This document shows positions 10,428 through 23,858 of a stretch of 64,000 bases of DNA, in pieces. The stretch spans positions 124,001-188,000 of the forward strand of contig JAZGUH010000536.1 in the NCBI GenBank assembly GCA_037893225.1, written 5' to 3'. Source of the DNA: Hippasteria phrygiana. Taxonomy: Eukaryota > Echinodermata > Asteroidea > Valvatida > Goniasteridae. Position numbers and translations under genes: made by a program. The stretch's first letter is position 1, and each line of letters begins with the position of its first letter. Below the pieces are notes generated by a model that searched no databases, was not told the DNA's origin, and worked only from the letters and a program-made list of their open reading frames with translations.

Positions 10428-13400
10428 AACTCTAAGAAGCCGCCGGTAATTGCAACATGTAGCGCCAGATCTAAGCTATCCGAACATGTCAAAAATACTG
10501 CATTTGGTTGATATTTCATGCAATTATGAATGAGTAAAGCAAGTCATACCCTGGGGAATTTGACAGGCATGGAGCAATAAATAAAAGGTAATATGCACAC
10601 AGATGTTGGCCGGAAAGAAAATAGACATTGCGAGGTTTGAATTTTCTCCACAAGTTTTAACTCTAAGAAGCCGCCGATAATTGCAACATGTAGCGCCAGA
10701 TCTAAGCTATCCATACATGTCAAAATTACTGAATTTGGTTGATATTTCATGCAATTATGAATGAGTAAAGCAAGTCCATACCCCAGGGAATTTGACAGGC
10801 ATGGAGCAATAAATAAAAGGTAATCTGCACACAGATGGTGGCCGGAAAGAAAATAAACATTGCGAGGTTTGAATTTTCTCCACAAGTTTTAAATCTAGGA
10901 AGCCGCCGATGATTGCAACATGTAGCGCCAGATCTAAGCTATCCATACATGTCAAAATTACTGCATTTGGTTGATATTTCATGCAATTATGAATGAGTAA
11001 AGCAAGTCCATACCCCAGGGAATTTGACAGGCATGGAGCAATAAATAAAAGGTAATCTGCACACAGATGGTGGCCGGGAAGAAAATAAACATTGCGAGGT
11101 TTGAATTTTCTCCACAAGTTTTAACTCTAAGAAGCCGCCGATAATTGCAACATGTAGCGCCAGATCTAAGCTATCCATACATGTCAAAATTACTGAATTT
11201 GGTTGATATTTCATGCAATTATGAATGAGTAAAGCAAGTCATACCCTGGGGAATTTGACAGGCATGGAGCAATAAATAGAAGGTAATATGCACACAGATG
11301 TTGGCCGGAAAGAAAATAAACATTGCGAGGTTTGAATTTTCTCCACAAGTTTGAACTCTAAGAAGCCGCCGATAATTGCAACATGTAGCGCCAGATCTAA
11401 GCTATCCATACATGTCACAATTACTGAATTTGGTTGATATTTCATGCAATTATGAATGAGTAAAGCAAGTCATACCCAAGGGAATTTGACAGGCATGGAG
11501 CAATAAATAGAAGGTAATATGCACACAGATGTTGGCCGGAAAGAAAATAAACATTGCGAGGTTTGAATTTTCTCCACAAGTTTTAACTCTAAGAAGCCGC
11601 CGATAATTGCAACATGTAGCGCCAGATCTAAGCTATCCATACATGTCAACATTACTGTATTTGGTTGATATTTCATGCAATTATGAATGAGTAAAGCAAG
11701 TCCTTCCCCCTGGGAATTTGACATGCATGGAGCAATAAATAGACGGTAACATGTACACAGATGTTGGCCGGAAAGAAAATAAACATTGCGAGGTTTGAAT
11801 TTTCTCCACAAGTTTTACCTCTAAGAAGCCGCCGATAATTGCAACGTGTAGCGCCAGATCTAAGCTATCCATACATGTCAAAATTACTGAATTTTGTTGA
11901 TATTTCATGCAATTATGAATGAGTAAAGCAAGTCCATACCCCAGGGAATTTGACATGCATGGAGCAATAAATAGACGGTAACATGTACACAGATGTTGGC
12001 CGGAAAGAAAATAAACATTGCGAGGTTTGAATTTTCTACACAAGTTTTAACTCTAGGAAGCCGCCGATGATTGCAACATGTAGCGCCAGATCTAAGCTAT
12101 CCATACATGTCAAAATTACTGAATTTGGTTGATATTTCATGCAATTATGAATGAGTAAAGCAAGTCATACCCCAGGGAATTTGACAGGCATGGAGCAATA
12201 AATAGAAGGTAATATGCACACAGATGTTGGCCGGAAAGAAAATAAACATTGCGAGGTTTGAATTTTCTCCACAAGTTTTAACTCTAAGAAGCCGCCGGTA
12301 ATTGCAACATGTAGCGCCAGATCTAAGCTATCCGAACATGTCAAAAATACTGCATTTGGTTGATATTTCATGCAATTATGAATGAGTAAAGCAAGTCATA
12401 CCCTGGGGAATTTGACAGGCATGGAGCAATAAATAAAAGGTAATATGCACACAGATGTTGGCCGGAAAGAAAATAGACATTGCGAGGTTTGAATTTTCTC
12501 CACAAGTTTTAACTCTAAGAAGCCGCCGATAATTGCAACATGTAGCGCCAGATCTAAGCTATCCATACATGTCAAAATTACTGAATTTGGTTGATATTTC
12601 ATGCAATTATGAATGAGTAAAGCAAGTCCATACCCCAGGGAATTTGACAGGCATGGAGCAATAAATAAAAGGTAATCTGCACACAGATGGTGGCCGGAAA
12701 GAAAATAAACATTGCGAGGTTTGAATTTTCTCCACAAGTTTTAAATCTAGGAAGCCGCCGATGATTGCAACATGTAGCGCCAGATCTAAGCTATCCATAC
12801 ATGTCAAAATTACTGCATTTGGTTGATATTTCATGCAATTATGAATGAGTAAAGCAAGTCCATACCCCAGGGAATTTGACAGGCATGGAGCAATAAATAA
12901 AAGGTAATCTGCACACAGATGGTGGCCGGGAAGAAAATAAACATTGCGAGGTTTGAATTTTCTCCACAAGTTTTAACTCTAAGAAGCCGCCGATAATTGC
13001 AACATGTAGCGCCAGATCTAAGCTATCCATACATGTCAAAATTACTGAATTTGGTTGATATTTCATGCAATTATGAATGAGTAAAGCAAGTCATACCCTG
13101 GGGAATTTGACAGGCATGGAGCAATAAATAGAAGGTAATATGCACACAGATGTTGGCCGGAAAGAAAATAAACATTGCGAGGTTTGAATTTTCTCCACAA
13201 GTTTGAACTCTAAGAAGCCGCCGATAATTGCAACATGTAGCGCCAGATCTAAGCTATCCATACATGTCACAATTACTGAATTTGGTTGATATTTCATGCA
13301 ATTATGAATGAGTAAAGCAAGTCATACCCAAGGGAATTTGACAGGCATGGAGCAATAAATAGAAGGTAATATGCACACAGATGTTGGCCGGAAAGAAAAT

Positions 13401-14132
13401 AAACATTGCGAGGTTTGAATTTTCTCCACAAGTTTTAACTCTAAGAAGCCGCCGATAATTGCAACATGTAGCGCCAGATCTAAGCTATCCATACATGTCA
13501 AAATTACTGAATTTTGTTGATATTTCATGCAATTATGAATGAGTAAAGCAAGTCCATACCCCAGGGAATTTGACATGCATGGAGCAATAAATAGACGGTA
13601 ACATGTACACAGATGTTGGCCGGAAAGAAAATAAACATTGCGAGGTTTGAATTTTCTACACAAGTTTTAACTCTAGGAAGCCGCCGATGATTGCAACATG
13701 TAGCGCCAGATCTAAGCTATCCATACATGTCAAAATTACTGAATTTGGTTGATATTTCATGCAATTATGAATGAGTAAAGCAAGTCCATACCCCAGGGAA
13801 TTTGACATGCATGGAGCAATAAATAGACGGTAACATGTACACAGATGTTGGCCGGAAAGAAAATAAACATTGCGAGGTTTGAATTTTCTACACAAGTTTT
13901 AAATCTAGGAAGCCGCCGATGATTGCAACATGTAGCGCCAGATCTAAGCTATCCATACATGTCAAAATTACTGCATTTGGTTGATATTTCATGCAATTAT
14001 GAATGAGTAAAGCAAGTCCATACCCCAGGGAATTTGACAGGCATGGAGCAATAAATAAAAGGTAATCTGCACACAGATGGTGGCCGGGAAGAAAATAAAC
14101 ATTGCGAGGTTTGAATTTTCTCCACAAGTGTT
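10428..14132. repeat. 16-monomer higher-order repeat of 3,705 bases, copy 2
   Basis: This repeats the 16 monomer types of 6,723-10,427 in order. It ends at 14,132, where the next monomer is type E rather than H, so the tandem stops after two copies. The H monomers have ggtaatt at 10,445 and 12,297. The monomer just after the block carries a private c to t at 14,186 (ctatctatac). Confidence 0.92.
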
Positions 14133-15058
14133 AACTCTAAGAAGCCGCCGATAATTGCAACATGTAGCGCCAGATCTAAGCTATCTATACATGTCAAAAT
14201 TACTGAATTTTGTTGATATTTCATGCAATTATGAATGAGTAAAGCAAGTCCATACCCCAGGGAATTTGACAGGCATGGAGCAATAAATAGACGGTAACAT
14301 GTACACAGATGTTGGCCGGAAAGAAAATAAACATTGCGAGGTTTGAATTTTCTCCACAAGTTTTACCTCTAAGAAGCCGCCGATAATTGCAACGTGTAGC
14401 GCCAGATCTAAGCTATCCATACATGTCAAAATTACTGAATTTGGTTGATATTTCATGCAATTATGAATGAGTAAAGCAAGTCCATACCCCAGGGAATTTG
14501 ACATGCATGGAGCAATAAATAGACGGTAACATGTACACAGATGTTGGCCGGAAAGAAAATAAACATTGCGAGGTTTGAATTTTCTACACAAGTTTTAACT
14601 CTAGGAAGCCGCCGATGATTGCAACATGTAGCGCCAGATCTAAGCTATCCATACATGTCAAAATTACTGAATTTGGTTGATATTTCATGCAATTATGAAT
14701 GAGTAAAGCAAGTCATACCCCAGGGAATTTGACAGGCATGGAGCAATAAATAGAAGGTAATATGCACACAGATGTTGGCCGGAAAGAAAATAAACATTGC
14801 GAGGTTTGAATTTTCTCCACAAGTTTTAACTCTAAGAAGCCGCCGGTAATTGCAACATGTAGCGCCAGATCTAAGCTATCCATACATGTCAAAAATACTG
14901 CATTTGGTTGATATTTCATGCAATTATGAATGAGTAAAGCAAGTCATACCCTGGGGAATTTGACAGGCATGGAGCAATAAATAAAAGGTAATATGCACAC
15001 AGATGTTGGCCGGAAAGAAAATAGACATTGCGAGGTTTGAATTTTCTCCACAAGTTTT

Positions 15059-15290
15059 AACTCTAAGAAGCCGCCGATAATTGCAACATGTAGCGCCAGA
15101 TCTAAGCTATCCATACATGTCAAAATTACTGCATTTGGTTGATATTTCATGCAATTATGAATGAGTAAAGCAAGTCCATACCCCAGGGAATTTGACAGGC
15201 ATGGAGCAATAAATAAAAGGTAATCTGCACACAGATGGTGGCCGGGAAGAAAATAAACATTGCGAGGTTTGAATTTTCTCCACAAGTTTT
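15059..15290. repeat. Chimeric monomer I to D'
   Basis: It starts like type I (aactctaag, gataatt) and continues as D' (gcatttgg, aaaaggtaatctgca, gggaag, tttt end). The switch lies between monomer bases 21 and 73. Its neighbours are H and N, so H-I-D'-N has become H-(I/D')-N, one monomer shorter. This is what an unequal exchange between adjacent monomers would leave. Confidence 0.82.
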
Positions 15291-16679
15291 AACTCTAAGA
15301 AGCCGCCGATAATTGCAACATGTAGCGCCAGATCTAAGCTATCCATACATGTCAAAATTACTGAATTTGGTTGATATTTCATGCAATTATGAATGAGTAA
15401 AGCAAGTCATACCCTGGGGAATTTGACAGGCATGGAGCAATAAATAGAAGGTAATATGCACACAGATGTTGGCCGGAAAGAAAATAAACATTGCGAGGTT
15501 TGAATTTTCTCCACAAGTTTGAACTCTAAGAAGCCGCCGATAATTGCAACATGTAGCGCCAGATCTAAGCTATCCATACATGTCACAATTACTGAATTTG
15601 GTTGATATTTCATGCAATTATGAATGAGTAAAGCAAGTCATACCCAAGGGAATTTGACAGGCATGGAGCAATAAATAGAAGGTAATATGCACACAGATGT
15701 TGGCCGGAAAGAAAATAAACATTGCGAGGTTTGAATTTTCTCCACAAGTTTTAACTCTAAGAAGCCGCCGATAATTGCAACATGTAGCGCCAGATCTAAG
15801 CTATCCATACATGTCAACATTACTGTATTTGGTTGATATTTCATGCAATTATGAATGAGTAAAGCAAGTCCTTCCCCCTGGGAATTTGACATGCATGGAG
15901 CAATAAATAGACGGTAATATGCACACAGATGTTGGCCGGAAAGAAAATAAACATTGCGAGGTTTGAATTTTCTCCACAAGTTTTAACTCTGGGAAGCCGC
16001 CGATAATTGCAACATGTAGCGCCAGATCTAAGCTATCCATACATGTCAAAATTACTGAATTTGGTTGATATTTCATGCAATTATGAATGAGTAAAGCAAG
16101 TCCATACCCCAGGGAATTTGACATGCATGGAGCAATAAATAGACGGTAACATGTACACAGATGTTGGCCGGAAAGAAAATAAACATTGCGAGGTTTGAAT
16201 TTTCTCCACAAGTTTTACCTCTAAGAAGCCGCCGATAATTGCAACGTGTAGCGCCAGATCTAAGCTATCCATACATGTCAAAATTACTGAATTTTGTTGA
16301 TATTTCATGCAATTATGAATGAGTAAAGCAAGTCCATACCCCAGGGAATTTGACATGCATGGAGCAATAAATAGACGGTAACATGTACACAGATGTTGGC
16401 CGGAAAGAAAATAAACATTGCGAGGTTTGAATTTTCTACACAAGTTTTAACTCTAGGAAGCCGCCGATGATTGCAACATGTAGCGCCAGATCTAAGCTAT
16501 CCATACATGTCAAAATTACTGAATTTGGTTGATATTTCATGCAATTATGAATGAGTAAAGCAAGTCATACCCCAGGGAATTTGACAGGCATGGAGCAATA
16601 AATAGAAGGTAATATGCACACAGATGTTGGCCGGAAAGAAAATAAACATTGCGAGGTTTGAATTTTCTCCACAAGTTTT

Positions 16680-16910
16680 AACTCTAAGAAGCCGCCGGTA
16701 ATTGCAACATGTAGCGCCAGATCTAAGCTATCCATACATGTCAAAAATACTGCATTTGGTTGATATTTCATGCAATTATGAATGAGTAAAGCAAGTCATA
16801 CCCTGGGGAATTTGACAGGCATGGAGCAATAAATAGAAGGTAATATGCACACAGATGTTGGCCGGAAAGAAAATAAACATTGCGAGGTTTGAATTTTCTC
16901 CACAAGTTTG
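16680..16910. repeat. Chimeric monomer H to N
   Basis: It begins as H (ggtaatt, caaaaat, gcatttgg) and ends as N (agaaggtaatatgca, ataaac, tttg end), directly followed by P. Elsewhere H-I-D'-N-P is the rule, so three monomer lengths (I, D' and one of the two fused) are missing here. The short tcataccctgg form is shared by H and N, so the switch lies after gcatttgg and at or before agaagg. Confidence 0.8.
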
Positions 16911-18994
16911 AACTCTAAGAAGCCGCCGATAATTGCAACATGTAGCGCCAGATCTAAGCTATCCATACATGTCACAATTACTGAATTTGGTTGATATTTC
17001 ATGCAATTATGAATGAGTAAAGCAAGTCATACCCAAGGGAATTTGACAGGCATGGAGCAATAAATAGAAGGTAATATGCACACAGATGTTGGCCGGAAAG
17101 AAAATAAACATTGCGAGGTTTGAATTTTCTCCACAAGTTTTAACTCTAAGAAGCCGCCGATAATTGCAACATGTAGCGCCAGATCTAAGCTATCCATACA
17201 TGTCAAAATTACTGAATTTGGTTGATATTTCATGCAATTATGAATGAGTAAAGCAAGTCCATACCCCAGGGAATTTGACATGCATGGAGCAATAAATAGA
17301 CGGTAACATGTACACAGATGTTGGCCGGAAAGAAAATAAACATTGCGAGGTTTGAATTTTCTACACAAGTTTTAAATCTAGGAAGCCGCCGATGATTGCA
17401 ACATGTAGCGCCAGATCTAAGCTATCCATACATGTCAAAATTACTGCATTTGGTTGATATTTCATGCAATTATGAATGAGTAAAGCAAGTCCATACCCCA
17501 GGGAATTTGACAGGCATGGAGCAATAAATAAAAGGTAATCTGCACACAGATGGTGGCCGGGAAGAAAATAAACATTGCGAGGTTTGAATTTTCTCCACAA
17601 GTGTTAACTCTAAGAAGCCGCCGATAATTGCAACATGTAGCGCCAGATCTAAGCTATCCATACATGTCAAAATTACTGAATTTGGTTGATATTTCATGCA
17701 ATTATGAATGAGTAAAGCAAGTCCATACCCCAGGGAATTTGACAGGCATGGAGCAATAAATAGACGGTAACATGTACACAGATGTTGGCCGGAAAGAAAA
17801 TAAACATTGCGAGGTTTGAATTTTCTCCACAAGTTTTACCTCTAAGAAGCCGCCGATAATTGCAACGTGTAGCGCCAGATCTAAGCTATCCATACATGTC
17901 AAAATTACTGAATTTGGTTGATATTTCATGCAATTATGAATGAGTAAAGCAAGTCCATACCCCAGGGAATTTGACATGCATGGAGCAATAAATAGACGGT
18001 AACATGTACACAGATGTTGGCCGGAAAGAAAATAAACATTGCGAGGTTTGAATTTTCTACACAAGTTTTAACTCTAGGAAGCCGCCGATGATTGCAACAT
18101 GTAGCGCCAGATCTAAGCTATCCATACATGTCAAAATTACTGAATTTGGTTGATATTTCATGCAATTATGAATGAGTAAAGCAAGTCATACCCCAGGGAA
18201 TTTGACAGGCATGGAGCAATAAATAGAAGGTAATATGCACACAGATGTTGGCCGGAAAGAAAATAAACATTGCGAGGTTTGAATTTTCTCCACAAGTTTT
18301 AACTCTAAGAAGCCGCCGATAATTGCAACATGTAGCGCCAGATCTAAGCTATCCATACATGTCAAAATTACTGCATTTGGTTGATATTTCATGCAATTAT
18401 GAATGAGTAAAGCAAGTCCATACCCCAGGGAATTTGACAGGCATGGAGCAATAAATAGACGGTAACATGTACACAGATGTTGGCCGGAAAGAAAATAAAC
18501 ATTGCGAGGTTTGAATTTTCTCCACAAGTTTTAACTCTAAGAAGCCGCCGATAATTGCAACATGTAGCGCCAGATCTAAGCTATCCATACATGTCAAAAT
18601 TACTGAATTTGGTTGATATTTCATGCAATTATGAATGAGTAAAGCAAGTCATACCCTGGGGAATTTGACAGGCATGGAGCAATAAATAGAAGGTAATATG
18701 CACACAGATGTTGGCCGGAAAGAAAATAAACATTGCGAGGTTTGAATTTTCTCCACAAGTTTGAACTCTAAGAAGCCGCCGATAATTGCAACATGTAGCG
18801 CCAGATCTAAGCTATCCATACATGTCAAAATTACTGAATTTGGTTGATATTTCATGCAATTATGAATGAGTAAAGCAAGTCATACCCAAGGGAATTTGAC
18901 AGGCATGGAGCAATAAATAGAAGGTAATATGCACACAGATGTTGGCCGGAAAGAAAATAAACATTGCGAGGTTTGAATTTTCTCCACAAGTTTT
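16911..18994. repeat. Nine-monomer cassette of 2,084 bases, copy 1
   Basis: The order is P, C, D, E', F', a G-like monomer, an I-like monomer with acggtaacatgta, N and P'. The same nine types recur at 20,848-22,931 and 25,944-28,027. The copies are not adjacent; other monomers separate them, giving shifts of 3,937 and 5,096 bases. A shortened relative runs from about 29,881 to 31,269. Confidence 0.82.
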
Positions 18995-20571
18995 AACTCT
19001 AAGAAGCCGCCGATAATTGCAACATGTAGCGCCAGATCTAAGCTATCCATACATGTCAACATTACTGTATTTGGTTGATATTTCATGCAATTATGAATGA
19101 GTAAAGCAAGTCCTTCCCCCTGGGAATTTGACATGCATGGAGCAATAAATAGACGGTAATATGCACACAGATGTTGGCCGGAAAGAAAATAAACATTGCG
19201 AGGTTTGAATTTTCTCCACAAGTTTTAACTCTGGGAAGCCGCCGATAATTGCAACATGTAGCGCCAGATCTAAGCTATCCATACATGTCAAAATTACTGA
19301 ATTTGGTTGATATTTCATGCAATTATGAATGAGTAAAGCAAGTCCATACCCCAGGGAATTTGACATGCATGGAGCAATAAATAGACGGTAACATGTACAC
19401 AGATGTTGGCCGGAAAGAAAATAAACATTGCGAGGTTTGAATTTTCTCCACAAGTTTTACCTCTAAGAAGCCGCCGATAATTGCAACGTGTAGCGCCAGA
19501 TCTAAGCTATCCATACATGTCAAAATTACTGAATTTTGTTGATATTTCATGCAATTATGAATGAGTAAAGCAAGTCCATACCCCAGGGAATTTGACATGC
19601 ATGGAGCAATAAATAGACGGTAACATGTACACAGATGTTGGCCGGAAAGAAAATAAACATTGCGAGGTTTGAATTTTCTACACAAGTTTTAACTCTAGGA
19701 AGCCGTCGATGATTGCAACATGTAGCGCCAGATCTAAGCTATCCATACATGTCAAAATTACTGAATTTGGTTGATATTTCATGCAATTATGAATGAGTAA
19801 AGCAAGTCATACCCCAGGGAATTTGACAGGCATGGAGCAATAAATAGAAGGTAATATGCACACAGATGTTGGCCGGAAAGAAAATAAACATTGCGAGGTT
19901 TGAATTTTCTCCACAAGTTTTAACTCTAAGAAGCCGCCGGTAATTGCAACATGTAGCGCCAGATCTAAGCTATCCATACATGTCAAAAATACTGCATTTG
20001 GTTGATATTTCATGCAATTATGAATGAGTAAAGCAAGTCATACCCTGGGGAATTTGACAGGCATGGAGCAATAAATAAAAGGTAATATGCACACAGATGT
20101 TGGCCGGAAAGAAAATAGACATTGCGAGGTTTGAATTTTCTCCACAAGTTTTAACTCTAAGAAGCCGCCGATAATTGCAACATGTAGCGCCAGATCTAAG
20201 CTATCCATACATGTCAAAATTACTGAATTTGGTTGATATTTCATGCAATTATGAATGAGTAAAGCAAGTCCATACCCCAGGGAATTTGACAGGCATGGAG
20301 CAATAAATAAAAGGTAATCTGCACACAGATGGTGGCCGGAAAGAAAATAAACATTGCGAGGTTTGAATTTTCTCCACAAGTTTTAAATCTAGGAAGCCGC
20401 CGATGATTGCAACATGTAGCGCCAGATCTAAGCTATCCATACATGTCAAAATTACTGCATTTGGTTGATATTTCATGCAATTATGAATGAGTAAAGCAAG
20501 TCCATACCCCAGGGAATTTGACAGGCATGGAGCAATAAATAAAAGGTAATCTGCACACAGATGGTGGCCGG
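18995..20571. repeat. Q-led block, copy 1 (repeated 4,864 bases on)
   Basis: It begins with the Q monomer at 18,995, then the aactctggg monomer, F, G, H, I and most of D'. The same order starts at 23,859 and breaks at the gggaag site (20,572 here, 25,436 there). The first five monomers also match 15,753 onward at a shift of 3,242. A private change in this copy is c to t at 19,706 (gccgtcg). Confidence 0.8.
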
Positions 20572-20616
20572 GAAGAAAATAAACATTGCGAGGTTTGAAT
20601 TTTCTCCACAAGTTTT

Positions 20617-20847
20617 AACTCTAAGAAGCCGCCGATAATTGCAACATGTAGCGCCAGATCTAAGCTATCCATACATGTCACAATTACTGAATTTGGTTGA
20701 TATTTCATGCAATTATGAATGAGTAAAGCAAGTCATACCCAAGGGAATTTGACAGGCATGGAGCAATAAATAGAAGGTAATATGCACACAGATGTTGGCC
20801 GGAAAGAAAATAAACATTGCGAGGTTTGAATTTTCTCCACAAGTTTG
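20617..20847. repeat. Patchwork monomer, N and P mixed
   Basis: It sits in the place of N, between D' and P, and has N's entry and N's tttg exit, but its middle is P-like (cacaatt and the short tcatacccaagg form). A gene-conversion tract from the neighbouring P, covering at least monomer bases 66-124, would explain it. A double exchange is the alternative. Confidence 0.7.
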
Positions 20848-22931
20848 AACTCTAAGAAGCCGCCGATAATTGCAACATGTAGCGCCAGATCTAAGCTATC
20901 CATACATGTCACAATTACTGAATTTGGTTGATATTTCATGCAATTATGAATGAGTAAAGCAAGTCATACCCAAGGGAATTTGACAGGCATGGAGCAATAA
21001 ATAGAAGGTAATATGCACACAGATGTTGGCCGGAAAGAAAATAAACATTGCGAGGTTTGAATTTTCTCCACAAGTTTTAACTCTAAGAAGCCGCCGATAA
21101 TTGCAACATGTAGCGCCAGATCTAAGCTATCCATACATGTCAAAATTACTGAATTTGGTTGATATTTCATGCAATTATGAATGAGTAAAGCAAGTCCATA
21201 CCCCAGGGAATTTGACATGCATGGAGCAATAAATAGACGGTAACATGTACACAGATGTTGGCCGGAAAGAAAATAAACATTGCGAGGTTTGAATTTTCTA
21301 CACAAGTTTTAAATCTAGGAAGCCGCCGATGATTGCAACATGTAGCGCCAGATCTAAGCTATCCATACATGTCAAAATTACTGCATTTGGTTGATATTTC
21401 ATGCAATTATGAATGAGTAAAGCAAGTCCATACCCCAGGGAATTTGACAGGCATGGAGCAATAAATAAAAGGTAATCTGCACACAGATGGTGGCCGGGAA
21501 GAAAATAAACATTGCGAGGTTTGAATTTTCTCCACAAGTGTTAACTCTAAGAAGCCGCCGATAATTGCAACATGTAGCGCCAGATCTAAGCTATCCATAC
21601 ATGTCAAAATTACTGAATTTGGTTGATATTTCATGCAATTATGAATGAGTAAAGCAAGTCCATACCCCAGGGAATTTGACAGGCATGGAGCAATAAATAG
21701 ACGGTAACATGTACACAGATGTTGGCCGGAAAGAAAATAAACATTGCGAGGTTTGAATTTTCTCCACAAGTTTTACCTCTAAGAAGCCGCCGATAATTGC
21801 AACGTGTAGCGCCAGATCTAAGCTATCCATACATGTCAAAATTACTGAATTTGGTTGATATTTCATGCAATTATGAATGAGTAAAGCAAGTCCATACCCC
21901 AGGGAATTTGACATGCATGGAGCAATAAATAGACGGTAACATGTACACAGATGTTGGCCGGAAAGAAAATAAACATTGCGAGGTTTGAATTTTCTACACA
22001 AGTTTTAACTCTAGGAAGCCGCCGATGATTGCAACATGTAGCGCCAGATCTAAGCTATCCATACATGTCAAAATTACTGAATTTGGTTGATATTTCATGC
22101 AATTATGAATGAGTAAAGCAAGTCATACCCCAGGGAATTTGACAGGCATGGAGCAATAAATAGAAGGTAATATGCACACAGATGTTGGCCGGAAAGAAAA
22201 TAAACATTGCGAGGTTTGAATTTTCTCCACAAGTTTTAACTCTAAGAAGCCGCCGATAATTGCAACATGTAGCGCCAGATCTAAGCTATCCATACATGTC
22301 AAAATTACTGCATTTGGTTGATATTTCATGCAATTATGAATGAGTAAAGCAAGTCCATACCCCAGGGAATTTGACAGGCATGGAGCAATAAATAGACGGT
22401 AACATGTACACAGATGTTGGCCGGAAAGAAAATAAACATTGCGAGGTTTGAATTTTCTCCACAAGTTTTAACTCTAAGAAGCCGCCGATAATTGCAACAT
22501 GTAGCGCCAGATCTAAGCTATCCATACATGTCAAAATTACTGAATTTGGTTGATATTTCATGCAATTATGAATGAGTAAAGCAAGTCATACCCTGGGGAA
22601 TTTGACAGGCATGGAGCAATAAATAGAAGGTAATATGCACACAGATGTTGGCCGGAAAGAAAATAAACATTGCGAGGTTTGAATTTTCTCCACAAGTTTG
22701 AACTCTAAGAAGCCGCCGATAATTGCAACATGTAGCGCCAGATCTAAGCTATCCATACATGTCAAAATTACTGAATTTGGTTGATATTTCATGCAATTAT
22801 GAATGAGTAAAGCAAGTCATACCCAAGGGAATTTGACAGGCATGGAGCAATAAATAGAAGGTAATATGCACACAGATGTTGGCCGGAAAGAAAATAAACA
22901 TTGCGAGGTTTGAATTTTCTCCACAAGTTTT
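20848..22931. repeat. Nine-monomer cassette of 2,084 bases, copy 2
   Basis: This is the second copy of the cassette at 16,911-18,994, with the same nine monomer types. It differs in what follows: here P' leads into a C-type monomer (22,932), in copy 1 into Q (18,995). Confidence 0.82.
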
Positions 22932-23858
22932 AACTCTAAGAAGCCGCCGATAATTGCAACATGTAGCGCCAGATCTAAGCTATCCATACATGTCAAAATT
23001 ACTGAATTTGGTTGATATTTCATGCAATTATGAATGAGTAAAGCAAGTCCATACCCCAGGGAATTTGACATGCATGGAGCAATAAATAGACGGTAACATG
23101 TACACAGATGTTGGCCGGAAAGAAAATAAACATTGCGAGGTTTGAATTTTCTCTACAAGTTTTAACTCTAAGAAGCCGCCGATAATTGCAACATGTAGCG
23201 CCAGATCTAAGCTATCCATACATGTCAAAATTACTGAATTTGGTTGATATTTCATGCAATTATGAATGAGTAAAGCAAGTCCATACCCCAGGGAATTTGA
23301 CATGCATGGAGCAATAAATAGACGGTAACATGTACACAGATGTTGGCCGGAAAGAAAATAAACATTGCGAGGTTTGAATTTTCTACACAAGTTTTAAATC
23401 TAGGAAGCCGCCGATGATTGCAACATGTAGCGCCAGATCTAAGCTATCCATACATGTCAAAATTACTGCATTTGGTTGATATTTCATGCAATTATGAATG
23501 AGTAAAGCAAGTCCATACCCCAGGGAATTTGACAGGCATGGAGCAATAAATAAAAGGTAATCTGCACACAGATGGTGGCCGGGAAGAAAATAAACATTGC
23601 GAGGTTTGAATTTTCTCCACAAGTGTTAACTCTAAGAAGCCGCCGATAATTGCAACATGTAGCGCCAGATCTAAGCTATCCATACATGTCACAATTACTG
23701 AATTTGGTTGATATTTCATGCAATTATGAATGAGTAAAGCAAGTCATACCCAAGGGAATTTGACAGGCATGGAGCAATAAATAGAAGGTAATATGCACAC
23801 AGATGTTGGCCGGAAAGAAAATAAACATTGCGAGGTTTGAATTTTCTCCACAAGTTTT

